From contig JARFTX010000018.1 of the NCBI GenBank assembly GCA_029289265.1, positions 1-58,460 of the forward strand: DNA of 58,460 nucleotides. Reading direction: 5' to 3'. Every line of letters begins with the position of its first letter. The stretch's first letter is position 1. Origin of the DNA: Gammaproteobacteria bacterium. Lineage in GTDB: Bacteria > Pseudomonadota > Gammaproteobacteria > Burkholderiales > Rhodocyclaceae. The notes under the pieces were generated by a model. It saw only the letters and a program-made list of their open reading frames with translations, was not told the DNA's origin and made no database searches. Position numbers and translations under genes: made by a program. Below, piece after piece: positions 28,158 through 35,987 of this stretch.

Positions 28158-28481
28158 ATGGATACGCGCGGAATCGAGCAGATGATCGGTGAGTTGCGCG
28201 CCACCGCGCAGGCTGCGTCCGGCAAACCGGCCGCACAGGCGCCGGCACAACCTGGCGCGGTGGACTTCGCGCAGGTTCTGCAGAGCGCTCTCAAGGACGT
28301 CAGCGCCGCTCAGCAGGAGGCCCGCGGCATGGCGCGAAGCTTCCAGGCGGGTGACCCCAACGTGAACCTGCAGGACGTCATGGTCGACCTGCAAAAGGCG
28401 AGCCTGTCCTTCCAGCAGATGGTCCAGGTGCGCAACCGCCTCGTCTCGGCCTACCAGGACATCATGAACATGCCGGTGTGA
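28158..28481 (+). CDS. fliE: FliE, MS ring-rod junction protein
   Basis: FliE joins the MS ring to the proximal rod and is the first substrate exported. The 107-residue product has the FliE C-terminal signature VNLQDVMVDLQKASLSFQQM and VQVRNRLVSAYQDIMNMPV. The ribosome site is GAGGGCG. In many genomes fliE precedes fliF; here it stands alone with its own consensus sigma-54 promoter, and a terminator follows it. Confidence 0.97.
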   Translation: MDTRGIEQMIGELRATAQAASGKPAAQAPAQPGAVDFAQVLQSALKDVSAAQQEARGMARSFQAGDPNVNLQDVMVDLQKASLSFQQMVQVRNRLVSAYQDIMNMPV

Positions 28482-28507
28482 CCGGATCCGGTCGCACGAC
28501 TGCATCG

Positions 28508-28533
28508 GGCCGCCTGAGGGCGGCCAAATTTTT
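28508..28533 (+). terminator. rho-independent terminator after fliE
   Basis: GGCCGCC at 28508-28514 pairs with GGCGGCC at 28519-28525 around a four-base loop and is followed by AAATTTTT. It lies 27 bases after the fliE stop, in the 64-base gap before the convergent ycgR. Confidence 0.75.
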
Positions 28534-28545
28534 GCGTGTAGCCAA

Positions 28546-29325
28546 TCAGTCGCCGGTTTCGAGGGCTCGCCGCTCGCGCTGCACCTGGAAGATGTAGCGC
28601 TGGATGCGGATGTTGGCTTTGCCGGAAAGCCCGAGGAACTCGCAGCCGGCCCGCAGCGCCGTGACGCCGTGGCGGCTGGTCGAATTGATCATGTTGCGGA
28701 CCTTGAGCGTGACCGTGATCGGGTCCGTATCGGGCAATTGGAGCTGACTGTCCTCGAACTCCATGCCCACCGAGCAGTTGAAGGTGTCGGGCGGGATCAG
28801 GACGGCAATGCCGCCGCTGCTGATGTCGATGACACGCAACTTCACCGATACCGGCTCACGATTCGGCGTGGTTGCTGCGATGGTGCAGCTCACGGGACTC
28901 GTCATCGGTACGGCGATACGGAAGAATTCGCGTCGCTGCAGCCGCAGCACACTCTCCGGCAACGGGGCGCCGAGCGCCGGCAAGCCGTCGAGTTCGATGC
29001 GCTGCGGCGTCGTAACCCGGAACTGAATGCGGATGCCGTCGAGGCGGGTCACGCAGATCAGGTGCGCGGCACGGGACGCGCGATCGTTGAGACGTTCCTC
29101 GGCGCTCGCGTCGAGAATCACCGACGCTCCGTCCGCCCCCATCCCCAGCACCGTGGTGACGAACGAGGCGCCGTGTTCGCCGATATGTGCGCTCATCAGG
29201 ACGTGGCGCTCGGCGAGCGTTTGGAGAAGCTGCGCGATCGCGCGGCGGTCTTGAACCAGGAAGTCTGGAAAAGACTCCTGGTTGAGGACATCGAAGCGCT
29301 GAACGTCGGGCGGTCGCTCGATCAT
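28546..29325 (-). CDS. ycgR: YcgR-type PilZ protein, c-di-GMP flagellar brake
   Basis: YcgR binds c-di-GMP through a PilZ domain and then slows the motor by contacting rotor or stator. The 259-residue product has the N-terminal YcgR domain (residues 10-125). The PilZ domain follows with both ligand motifs intact: RREFFR (RxxxR, Arg132 and Arg136) and DISSGG (DxSxxG, residues 167-172). Its place next to flagellar genes and downstream of two diguanylate-cyclase-type genes in the same window supports a motility role. It follows flhX by 137 bases and may have its own promoter. Confidence 0.92.
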   Translation of the reverse strand: MIERPPDVQRFDVLNQESFPDFLVQDRRAIAQLLQTLAERHVLMSAHIGEHGASFVTTVLGMGADGASVILDASAEERLNDRASRAAHLICVTRLDGIRIQFRVTTPQRIELDGLPALGAPLPESVLRLQRREFFRIAVPMTSPVSCTIAATTPNREPVSVKLRVIDISSGGIAVLIPPDTFNCSVGMEFEDSQLQLPDTDPITVTLKVRNMINSTSRHGVTALRAGCEFLGLSGKANIRIQRYIFQVQRERRALETGD

Positions 29326-29415
29326 GCCATGGTAGTAGGTTGGGTGCGAGCGCAGTTTATATCATGCGTCGGGCACAGCCGGTATGCTGTTTGAACGGTT
29401 TGTCATCAAACAAAG

Positions 29416-29438
29416 TGTCTCGAATCCATATCGAGACA
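29416..29438 (-). other. stem-loop between flhX and ycgR
   Basis: TGTCTCGA at 29416-29423 pairs perfectly with TCGAGACA at 29431-29438 around a seven-base loop. On the minus strand it is followed by a T-rich stretch (CTTTGTTTG), so it may end the fliC-flhX transcripts. It could equally be an operator for ycgR. Confidence 0.45.
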
Positions 29439-29462
29439 TTTCCATCGACGGCCTGTGCAAGG

Positions 29463-29771
29463 CTAGGGACGCGGGCGGGGCGGCGCCGTGCCGGTGGTGC
29501 CTTGTTCCAGACTGTAAAGCCAAGCCAGTAGCTCCGCCACGGCCACATAGAGTTCGGCGGGAATGCGCTCGTCCAGGTCCACCTGCATCAGCAGCGCGAC
29601 CAATTCAGGCGACTCGTGTACGAACACGCCGGCGTCCTGCGCACGCTCGATGATCTCGCGCGCGATCAGCCCGCGGCCCTTGGCCACCACCCGGGGCGCC
29701 GCATCGCCGGCGGTATAGGTGAGGGCAACGGCCTCGTCGCGCCCGGGTGTGGAGATCCCCTCAGTCGCCAT
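29463..29771 (-). CDS. FlhX, orphan FlhB C-terminal-domain protein
   Basis: The 102-residue product matches only the cytoplasmic C-terminal domain of FlhB, the export specificity switch (KGRGLIAREIIERAQDAGVF, IPAELYVAVAELLAWLYSLE). It has no membrane part, and the region where FlhB carries the self-cleaving NPTH reads differently here (LTYTAG). Such proteins are known as FlhX or YlqH and their function is poorly defined. The start at 29771 overlaps the end of the FliK-like gene by 11 bases, so the two are surely coexpressed. Confidence 0.85.
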   Translation of the reverse strand: MATEGISTPGRDEAVALTYTAGDAAPRVVAKGRGLIAREIIERAQDAGVFVHESPELVALLMQVDLDERIPAELYVAVAELLAWLYSLEQGTTGTAPPRPRP

Positions 29772-30945
29772 GACGTTGCTCCGCGACGAAGCCCGAGAGC
29801 GGGACGTTGGCGGCGGCAAGCGCTTCGTCGAGTTGTCCGCGCGCGGCGTCGAGTGACGCAACGGTCGCGGCGTCGTCGGCCAGCAGGCGAAGCGCGACAC
29901 CCGCGGGCGTCAGGTGCAGTTGCGCCTCGATGTTGCCCAGCCGTGGCAGCTTCAGGCGCAGCGTCGTGTCCCATTCCCGTGCGGCCTCGTCATCGCCCTG
30001 ACCGTCGCCTTGCGGGTCGTCGATCTCCCATTCCAAGTTCTGGCCGGGCCAAATCTGTCCGTGCCAGACGTAATGCTGGCTGGCCATTCCGTCGAGTTGC
30101 TGATGGACGATGGGCATCAGACGGTCCGGAATGGCCGCGGCGCGGCTGGCGGCTACCTGGGCCGATTCGTACGCGCTTGCAGCCCTCCCTTCGGATTCGG
30201 CGACCGCGCTGACGCCGGGAATCGGTGGCAGATTGAAACCTGCGCGCGCAATACCCGCCTGGGCGGCCGGGCTCGCACTCCCTGCCGAAGGCGATGCGCT
30301 GGCGCTTGGCGCCCCTGGAGCGGGCGGCGGGGCCGCCAGCCCACTCGAGCGAAAGCCGCTGAATTGCCCTTGCGGCTCCCTGAGCAAGCCTGCGAGATCG
30401 AACTTGCCCGATAGCCACTGCAATTGGTGTGACTCGTAGAACAGCCCGCTCTGGGCGAGCGCCTGACGCAGCAGCGGCGCAAGCACCGCACCGCTCGCTG
30501 CCGCAGGTGCGTTCAGTATCGGCTTGCCGCCTGCGAGCGTTGCAGCCTGCGGCGTGGGCTGACCTGTAAGCAAAAAGCTGATCAGCTTGCCCGTGGGGCT
30601 GAGGTTGGGGCGGGCCGGGTCGGCCAAGGCGGCTGGATTTGTGCCCGCGAGTTCGGCAAACACGGCTCGAGGCGTGGTCTTGGTGACTACAAGCTCGAGC
30701 GTGTCGCCCGGTTTGGCAGCCTGGCTGAGGGCAAGCGTGTACGAGCGTCCGGCAACGATTGCCTGGAAAGTGCCGTCGGGAAGCGGGCGCTGCAGCGTGG
30801 CCGTGAATTGCTGGCCGGGCAGAAGCTGGGGCAGCCGCGCCTGGATTTCGCGGACCTTGCTGGTGCCCTGTACCGGGGGCTCGCTGTCGAAGAAGCTGGC
30901 TTCGGCGAGGGTGCGCAGGCGGGCGGCGAGATCGGAGGGAATCAC
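29761..30945 (-). CDS. second FliK-like hook-length control family protein
   Basis: The 394-residue product has a C-terminal domain of the FliK type (RLGNIEAQLHLTPAGVALRL, then LDEALAAANVPLSGFVAEQR). It is preceded by a long region with an OB-like stretch (residues 45-95) and an Ala/Pro/Ser-rich linker (residues 210-250). It is distinct from the canonical FliK at 18630-19874. Its direct overlap with the FlhB-like FlhX suggests a dedicated pair, resembling ylqG-ylqH of Bacillus. Function is unknown; competition with or modulation of the FliK-FlhB switch is a guess. Confidence 0.8.
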   Translation of the reverse strand: MIPSDLAARLRTLAEASFFDSEPPVQGTSKVREIQARLPQLLPGQQFTATLQRPLPDGTFQAIVAGRSYTLALSQAAKPGDTLELVVTKTTPRAVFAELAGTNPAALADPARPNLSPTGKLISFLLTGQPTPQAATLAGGKPILNAPAAASGAVLAPLLRQALAQSGLFYESHQLQWLSGKFDLAGLLREPQGQFSGFRSSGLAAPPPAPGAPSASASPSAGSASPAAQAGIARAGFNLPPIPGVSAVAESEGRAASAYESAQVAASRAAAIPDRLMPIVHQQLDGMASQHYVWHGQIWPGQNLEWEIDDPQGDGQGDDEAAREWDTTLRLKLPRLGNIEAQLHLTPAGVALRLLADDAATVASLDAARGQLDEALAAANVPLSGFVAEQRHGD

Positions 30946-31003
30946 GGTGGTGGTTTCCGTGTGATGGGCTCAGGTCGCGACGGCCTTCGCCCATCGGGGG
31001 CGC

Positions 31004-31339
31004 TCAGGGGCCGTGGGCGCCGTAGGCGGCCCGGACCGCGCGACCGCGTGCGGCGCCAGACAGCAGCTTGCGCGTGCTCTGCAGCCAGGGCTCGACATGC
31101 TGGCGCACCGTGCGATCGTTCGCCAGCATGGCGGTGATGAGCTGGGCTTTGCGGGCCAGTTCGCCGTCGCTCAGTGCCTCGGCCTGCCGCAACATCGGCT
31201 CCTGGCGCGCGAGCTCATTGCGCAGCGCAGCCATTTCACGTTCGGCGGCGGCAAGCCGATCCCAGTCGTTCGCCTCGGCCAGATCGGCCATTTGGGCAGA
31301 CAAGCGGTGCATCGATTCAAACAGATCCAGGCTGGTCAT
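31004..31339 (-). CDS. fliT: FliT-like chaperone for FliD
   Basis: FliT is the chaperone of the filament cap FliD and in enterics also a regulator. The 111-residue product is helical and charged (LFESMHRLSAQMADLAEAND, WDRLAAAEREMAALRNELAR) with a C-terminal part LQSTRKLLSGA, matching FliT in size and character. The ATG at 31339 was chosen because it gives the usual length. It follows fliS by 11 bases in the standard fliD-fliS-fliT order. Sequence conservation is low, so position carries much of the weight. Confidence 0.82.
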   Translation of the reverse strand: MTSLDLFESMHRLSAQMADLAEANDWDRLAAAEREMAALRNELARQEPMLRQAEALSDGELARKAQLITAMLANDRTVRQHVEPWLQSTRKLLSGAARGRAVRAAYGAHGP

Positions 31340-31350
31340 GATCAGCCTCC

Positions 31351-31767
31351 TCAGGTGGCGGACGCGGACGTGGCCGCTTCCGGGGCGATGGCCTGCCAGG
31401 CTTCGCGCAGGCTGTTCAGCAGGCCAAGGACCTCGTCGAGTGCCGGACGATTGTTGTGCAGATTCGCATAAAGCAGGCGATCGCACATGTAGTCATAGAG
31501 TGCCGCAAGGCGGGCAGCGAGCTCGCCGCCCGCGTCCTGGTCGAGGCTTGCCTTGAGACCATTGCCAATGATGTCGATGGCCTTTGAAATCGACTGGCCC
31601 TTGACTGCAATGTCGTTCGAGTCGAGCGCGGCGGTGGCCCGGCTGATCGACAGGATTGCTCCGTCGAACAGCATGAGAATCAGGCTGTGCGGATCCGCCG
31701 TGCTCACGCCGGTCTCGACGCCGACCTGGGCGTACGAGGCTGCGCGGTTGGGAAACGAGCCGAACAT
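31351..31767 (-). CDS. fliS: FliS, flagellin chaperone
   Basis: FliS binds the flagellin C-terminus and prevents early polymerisation. The 138-residue product has FliS signatures: the N-terminal Tyr-containing segment (AASYAQVGVETGVSTADPHS), LILMLFDGAILSISRATAAL, and ALYDYMCDRLLYANLHNN with the conserved Tyr-Leu pattern. It follows fliD by 13 bases. Confidence 0.97.
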   Translation of the reverse strand: MFGSFPNRAASYAQVGVETGVSTADPHSLILMLFDGAILSISRATAALDSNDIAVKGQSISKAIDIIGNGLKASLDQDAGGELAARLAALYDYMCDRLLYANLHNNRPALDEVLGLLNSLREAWQAIAPEAATSASAT

Positions 31768-31780
31768 GAGTGGGTTCTCC

Positions 31781-33130
31781 TTATCGCTGCTGCGGACCGG
31801 GTCGGGGCAGGTTGGCGATCTGTTGCGTCAGGAAACTGCTGGTCTGGTTCATGCTGGCGAGCATGCTATCCAGTGCAGTGAATTGTGCGGTCAGACGCGC
31901 TTCGATGCGCGTCATCCGAAATTCCAGCGCCTCGCGGCGGGCTTCGAGCGCCTTGATGGAGCGGTTGACCCCTTCGGTGCGGGCATTGAGCAGTCCGTCG
32001 GGATCGAGGAAAGACTTCAGCTGGGTCTCGAGCGCCTGGGCGAAACCGGTCACCGTCCCGTTGCCGGCGAATAGCGACTGCACGTTCTTCGACGGATCGG
32101 CAAGGGCGGTGTCGAGTTCCGATTCCGTGATCGCGATGCTGCCGTCGGTATTGAAGCGCAATCCGATGTCCGCCAGGGCGGTGGCGCCCTCTAGGCCTTC
32201 GAGCGGGTTTCGCAGGATGTTGCGAATCTGGGTCTGGATAGACCGGATCGCCGAGTCGCCGTTGAGCGTGCCGGCACGGCGCGTCTCGGCGTTGAACGAC
32301 GTTTGCTCGCGCAGGAGCGTGTTCAGGTCGTTGTAGGCCTTTACGAAGTCCTGAATCGCCTTCTTGGCGACGTCGGTGTCGCGTGCGATCGTGACCGTGG
32401 CCTCGGTTTCGGTCACGGCGAGAAGATTCAGCGTGACGCCCTCGATCACATCGTTGAGCGTATTGCTGCCGCGGGTGACCGTAATGCCGTCGACCACGAC
32501 GCGCGAGTCCTGAGCCGAGCGGCGTGCGCCGGCGTCCGCGTCGAAATCGAAGCCGCTGAGGCCACCACTGCCTGTCAGCGTGAAGGCGTTGGCCGTGCCC
32601 GTCTCGTTGCCCGTGACGACGAGCTGATTGAAGCTGCCGTTATTGATGAGGCGGGCGGTGACGCCGGCATCGGCCGAATTGATCGCGTCGCGCATGTCGG
32701 CCAGCGTCGCACCTGGGCCTACGCTCACGGTGACGGGGTCGTTGCTGCCGACGGTGATCGTGATGTCACCTGCGGCTACGGTCGGCTCCGCCAGCCCGCT
32801 GGTTGCCATGCGCTGGGAGCGCGCGAGTTGGTCGACCTGGACCGTGAAGACGCCGGGTGTGGACGACGTCGAGGCGCTGGCCGAGAGCGCGAGCGCATTG
32901 GAAACGCTTGCCTTGCCTGCGGTAAAAGTTGCCGGCTTGACCAGTTCCGCGGCGGCATCCCGCAGTTTCGAGAGGGCGGAGTTGACCTGTCCGAACGCCG
33001 ACAGACGGGCCTGGAAACTCGACTGCTGCTGCTGCAATCGCGCCAGCGGCTGACGCTCGATCGCCATCAACTCGCTGATGATGCCTCTGACGTCGAGTCC
33101 GGAGCCGACTCCCGGTGCGCTGATGGCCAT
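31781..33130 (-). CDS. fliD: FliD, filament cap protein
   Basis: FliD caps the filament tip and helps flagellin fold into place. The 449-residue product begins with the FliD motif ISAPGVGSGLDVRGIISELM and ERQPLARLQQQQSSFQARLS. The flagellin-hook IN domain is visible in the middle (TFTAGKASVSNALALSAS). The C-terminal D0 is RMTRIEARLTAQFTALDSML and MNQTSSFLTQQIANL. It lies between flaG and fliS. Confidence 0.97.
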   Translation of the reverse strand: MAISAPGVGSGLDVRGIISELMAIERQPLARLQQQQSSFQARLSAFGQVNSALSKLRDAAAELVKPATFTAGKASVSNALALSASASTSSTPGVFTVQVDQLARSQRMATSGLAEPTVAAGDITITVGSNDPVTVSVGPGATLADMRDAINSADAGVTARLINNGSFNQLVVTGNETGTANAFTLTGSGGLSGFDFDADAGARRSAQDSRVVVDGITVTRGSNTLNDVIEGVTLNLLAVTETEATVTIARDTDVAKKAIQDFVKAYNDLNTLLREQTSFNAETRRAGTLNGDSAIRSIQTQIRNILRNPLEGLEGATALADIGLRFNTDGSIAITESELDTALADPSKNVQSLFAGNGTVTGFAQALETQLKSFLDPDGLLNARTEGVNRSIKALEARREALEFRMTRIEARLTAQFTALDSMLASMNQTSSFLTQQIANLPRPGPQQR

Positions 33131-33152
33131 GTCGATTACCTCCGTTGATGCT

Positions 33153-33542
33153 TCAGGCCTTCTGCTCGATCAGAAGCCCCTGCAGTTTGTCGACCGCGCG
33201 AGCGATCGCGAGAATCTCTTCCGACGGAATCTGCCGGATCATCTCGTTGGTCACCGAATCGACGACCTTGATGACGGTACGCCCGCTTTCGTCGTCCAGA
33301 GAGAAAAGCAGACTTCGTGCCACCGGCTGAACCGCAGCACGCACTTCTTCGAGCGCAGACTCGATCTGTTCGGCACCGAGCCGCGCGGGACGCTCGTCCC
33401 GCATCTTGTCCTGCCCGGTTTCGCTTCCCTCGCCCAGTGCGTTGGCGGCTCGGACAGGGGCGACGGTCTCGCCACCCGGGGCGTCGCGCTGCGTCGCGAC
33501 AAGTGCAGTGCTCGCCGGACCCTGAATGGATTGTATCGACAT
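33153..33542 (-). CDS. flaG: FlaG family protein
   Basis: FlaG proteins affect filament length in Campylobacter and other polar flagellates. The 129-residue product has the FlaG C-terminal domain: SLLFSLDDESGRTVIKVVDS, TNEMIRQIPSEEILAIARAV and DKLQGLLIEQKA. The N-terminal half is disordered. The ATG at 33542 (MSIQSIQG) was preferred to one five codons upstream. It lies between fliC and fliD, the usual place, and has no clear promoter of its own, so it probably depends on readthrough past the hairpin after the first flagellin gene. Confidence 0.93.
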   Translation of the reverse strand: MSIQSIQGPASTALVATQRDAPGGETVAPVRAANALGEGSETGQDKMRDERPARLGAEQIESALEEVRAAVQPVARSLLFSLDDESGRTVIKVVDSVTNEMIRQIPSEEILAIARAVDKLQGLLIEQKA

Positions 33543-33565
33543 GATCCCGTCCCCCAAAAGCGTCA

Positions 33566-33598
33566 GCGGTGCAGGCGCGTCATCGAGCGCTGCACCGC
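33566..33598 (-). terminator. hairpin after the first flagellin gene
   Basis: GCGGTGCAG at 33566-33574 pairs with CTGCACCGC at 33590-33598 on either side of a 15-base loop. On the minus strand a short CTTTT follows a few bases later. This looks like a leaky terminator that would let part of the fliC transcript continue into flaG-fliD-fliS-fliT. Confidence 0.5.
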
Positions 33599-33621
33599 AT
33601 GCGAATCAGCCCGGCTGCCGA

Positions 33622-34440
33622 TTAGCGGAGCAGCGACAATACATTCTGCGGCAAGGCGTTGGCCTGCGCCAGCATCGCGACGCCGGCCTGCTGCAGGATC
33701 TGCGAGCGCGAGAGGTTGGCGGTCTCGGCGGCGAAGTCGGCATCGACGATGCGTCCGCGCGAGGCCGACAGGTTCTCGGCGCTGATCTGCAGGTTGGCGA
33801 CGACCGACTCGAAGCGGTTTTGCGCCGCGCCGAACACCGAGCGCTGGGAGTTGACCGAACTGATCGCAGTGTCGAGACCGTCGATCGCGGCCTGCGCGTT
33901 GGCTTGACCGGACAGGCTCAGACCATTGCCCGTCGCGCCCGCCATCGATGCGGTCGTGATGCCGATGCGGTCGTTGGCGGCGACGTTGTTCGCACCGACC
34001 TGGAAGTTCAGGGTCGCGGAAGCATTGAGCAGGTTCGTCCCGTTGAACTTGGTATCGGCGACCAGGCGAACGTTTTCGTCCTTGAGGGTCTGGAATTCCG
34101 TATTCAGTGCGGTGCGGTCGGCGGTCGAGTTGGTCGCGTTGGAGGCCTGGACGGCGAGTTCGCGCATGCGCTGGAGGTTGTCGCCCATGCGGCCGAGCGC
34201 ACCTTCCGCGGTCTGCGCGAGCGAGATCGCATCGTTGGCGTTGCGGATGGCGACGTTCATGCCGCGGATCTGCGCGGTCATGCGCTGGGAGATGGCGAGG
34301 CCGGCGGCGTCGTCCTTGGCGCTATTGACGCGCAGGCCCGAGGACAGGCGCTGCAGCGAGGTGGCGAGCGAGCCGCCGGAGATGGAAAGGTTGCGCTGCG
34401 CGTTGAGCGAGGCGACGTTGGTGTTGATTGCGGTGCTCAT
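33622..34440 (-). CDS. fliC: flagellin, copy 1
   Basis: Flagellin is the filament subunit. The 272-residue product is short and consists of D0-D1 with almost no outer domain. It has the conserved N-terminal helix ([20 protein letters not shown], residues 29-48), the D1 stretch [17 protein letters not shown] (89-105) and the C-terminal [10 protein letters not shown]-like region ending [15 protein letters not shown] small variable region lies at about residues 164-186 ([15 protein letters not shown]). Strong ribosome site AAGGAGA. It is the flagellin nearest flaG-fliD and has its own sigma-28 promoter. It is likely glycosylated given the adjacent pse/maf genes. Confidence 0.97.
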   Translation of the reverse strand: MSTAINTNVASLNAQRNLSISGGSLATSLQRLSSGLRVNSAKDDAAGLAISQRMTAQIRGMNVAIRNANDAISLAQTAEGALGRMGDNLQRMRELAVQASNATNSTADRTALNTEFQTLKDENVRLVADTKFNGTNLLNASATLNFQVGANNVAANDRIGITTASMAGATGNGLSLSGQANAQAAIDGLDTAISSVNSQRSVFGAAQNRFESVVANLQISAENLSASRGRIVDADFAAETANLSRSQILQQAGVAMLAQANALPQNVLSLLR

Positions 34441-34536
34441 CTTGATTCTCCTTGTTTGCCGAGTTCTCGTTTCGATTCGGTCGCGGTGTCCGCTGTGTCC
34501 CGGATGTCTGACAGGAACCGCTTGCCCTTGAATTCA

Positions 34537-34563
34537 TTAACGGATGCAGATCGGAAAGATTTA
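34537..34563 (-). promoter_or_regulatory. sigma-28 promoter of flagellin copy 1
   Basis: Minus strand: TAAA at 34560-34563, 15 bases, TCCGTTAA at 34537-34544 (consensus TAAA-N15-GCCGATAA). The spacer begins TCTTTCCGATC, which recurs at the other two flagellin promoters. The start codon is about 97 bases downstream. Confidence 0.8.
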
Positions 34564-34751
34564 GCGGTTTTCCGCATGCGAAGCACTTTCCGCGCGGGTT
34601 TCGGCAGATTTCGGCAGACGACACCGAACCTGCGTTGGGCGGTGGGCCTCCGGGGATCGTGCGGCCGACGATATTGAAGTGCAGACGGTGCGAAGACTGG
34701 GTTTTCCTCTGCGCTGATCGAGCAGACGGCGCCGTGCGGATGGCGTCAACG

Positions 34752-34784
34752 AAAAAAGCCCGAGCCGCTCGTGGCGGCCCGGGC
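34752..34784 (-). terminator. rho-independent terminator of flagellin copy 2
   Basis: Minus strand GCCCGGGCCGC (34774-34784) pairs with GCGGCTCGGGC (34758-34768) around a five-base loop, with one mismatched pair, and is followed by TTTTTT. It lies 38 bases after the copy 2 stop and is the strongest terminator in the flagellin region. Confidence 0.88.
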
Positions 34785-34822
34785 CCCTTATGGATGGCGG
34801 GTTTGCCGTTGTCCTTCGTTGC

Positions 34823-35641
34823 TCAGCGCAGCAGCGACAGCACGTTCTGCGGCAGCGCGTTGGCCTGCGCGAGCATCGCGACGCCGGCCTGCTGCAGGAT
34901 CTGCGAGCGCGAGAGGTTGGCGGTCTCGGCGGCGAAGTCGGCATCGACGATGCGTCCGCGCGAGGCCGACAGGTTCTCGGCGCTGATCTGCAGGTTGGCG
35001 ACGACCGACTCGAAGCGGTTCTGCGCCGCGCCGAACACCGAGCGCTGGGAGTTGACCGAATTGATCGCCGTGTCGAGGCCGCTGATGGCAGTCTGAGCCG
35101 CGGACTGCGTCGTGAGCGCAAGGGTTCCGCCCGTCGCGCCGGACATCGATGCCGTGGTGATGCCGATGCGGTCGTTGGCGGCGACGTTGTTCGCGCCGAC
35201 CTGGAAGTTGAGGGTCGTGGCGGTATTGAGCAGTGCCGTGCCATTGAACTTGGTATCGGCAACAAGGCGGACGTTCTCGGCCTTGAGGGTCTGGAACTCC
35301 GTGTCGAGCGCGGTGCGGTCGGCGCCGGAGTTGGTCGCGTTGGCGGCCTGGACGGCGAGTTCGCGCATGCGCTGGAGGTTGTCGCCCATGCGGCCGAGCG
35401 CACCTTCCGCGGTCTGCGCGAGCGAGATCGCATCGTTGGCGTTGCGGATGGCGACGTTCATGCCGCGGATCTGCGCGGTCATGCGCTGGGAGATGGCGAG
35501 GCCGGCGGCGTCGTCCTTGGCGCTATTGACGCGCAGGCCCGAGGACAGGCGCTGCAGCGAGGTGGCGAGCGAGCCGCCGGAGGTCGAAAGATTGCGCTGC
35601 GCGTTGAGCGAGGCGACGTTGGTATTGATGGCGGTGCTCAT
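34823..35641 (-). CDS. fliC2: flagellin, copy 2
   Basis: The 272-residue product is nearly identical to copy 1 in the N- and C-terminal thirds. Differences cluster at residues 106-142 (for example NATNSGADRTALDTEFQTLK) and in the variable surface patch around residues 166-186 (MSGATGGTLALTTQSAAQ). It has its own sigma-28 promoter and a strong terminator, so it forms a single-gene transcript. Multiple flagellins in polar flagellates are often arranged at different positions along the filament. Confidence 0.97.
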   Translation of the reverse strand: MSTAINTNVASLNAQRNLSTSGGSLATSLQRLSSGLRVNSAKDDAAGLAISQRMTAQIRGMNVAIRNANDAISLAQTAEGALGRMGDNLQRMRELAVQAANATNSGADRTALDTEFQTLKAENVRLVADTKFNGTALLNTATTLNFQVGANNVAANDRIGITTASMSGATGGTLALTTQSAAQTAISGLDTAINSVNSQRSVFGAAQNRFESVVANLQISAENLSASRGRIVDADFAAETANLSRSQILQQAGVAMLAQANALPQNVLSLLR

Positions 35642-35737
35642 TATGATTCTCCTTGTTTGCCGTTATCTAGGATCGTTCCGGTGGCAGAGGCCATCGCTTC
35701 CTCGAAGCTTCGTGGGAACTGCCTGTCCTTGTGTGTG

Positions 35738-35764
35738 TTTACGGATGCCGATCGGAAAGATTTA
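35738..35764 (-). promoter_or_regulatory. sigma-28 promoter of flagellin copy 2
   Basis: Minus strand: TAAA at 35761-35764, 15 bases, TCCGTAAA at 35738-35745. The spacer begins TCTTTCCGATCGGCA, almost the same as copy 1. The distance to the start codon (about 97 bases) is also the same as in copy 1. Confidence 0.8.
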
Positions 35765-35912
35765 GCGGAATTTCGTCGTTGTTCGGGCTGATTCGCGACC
35801 TTGCCAGGCGTCACGCAGATCGTGCCGCATCTCCGTCGAGGCCGGTCGGGTGAGCACGCCTGCTCGGCCCACGGGCTCGGCATCGAGGATCTTCGCAGGG
35901 GACGTAAACGCA

Positions 35913-35974
35913 CCGGGGCCCGGTGCCGCTGGTGACGGCCCGGGCCCCGGTCGGGACGGCTCATGCACCGTCCC
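35913..35974 (-). terminator. two hairpins after flagellin copy 3
   Basis: The nearer one pairs GGGACGG (35953-35959) with CCGTCCC (35968-35974). The farther one pairs CCGGGGCCCGG (35913-35923) with CCGGGCCCCGG (35940-35950), an 11-base-pair GC stem. Only a weak T-containing stretch (TGCGTTTACG) follows on the minus strand, so termination is likely but not textbook. Confidence 0.6.
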
Positions 35975-35987
35975 GGCGTCGCATCGC

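Larger units (their letters stand above)
34441..34822. other. intergenic region between flagellin copies 1 and 2
   Basis: No gene is visible in these 382 bases. From left to right they hold the ribosome site and about 97-base leader of copy 1, its sigma-28 promoter (34537-34563), about 190 bases with nothing recognised, and the terminator of copy 2 (34752-34784). Confidence 0.7.
35642..35987. other. intergenic region between flagellin copies 2 and 3
   Basis: No gene is visible in these 346 bases. They hold the leader and sigma-28 promoter of copy 2 (35738-35764), about 150 bases with nothing recognised, and two hairpins after copy 3 (35913-35974). Confidence 0.7.

Noticed and set aside
29326-29360. 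TAAA-N15-ACCTACTA as a sigma-28 promoter of ycgR on the minus strand
   Set aside because: Only four of eight -10 positions fit; a TATAAA box nearby is an equally weak alternative, so neither was annotated.
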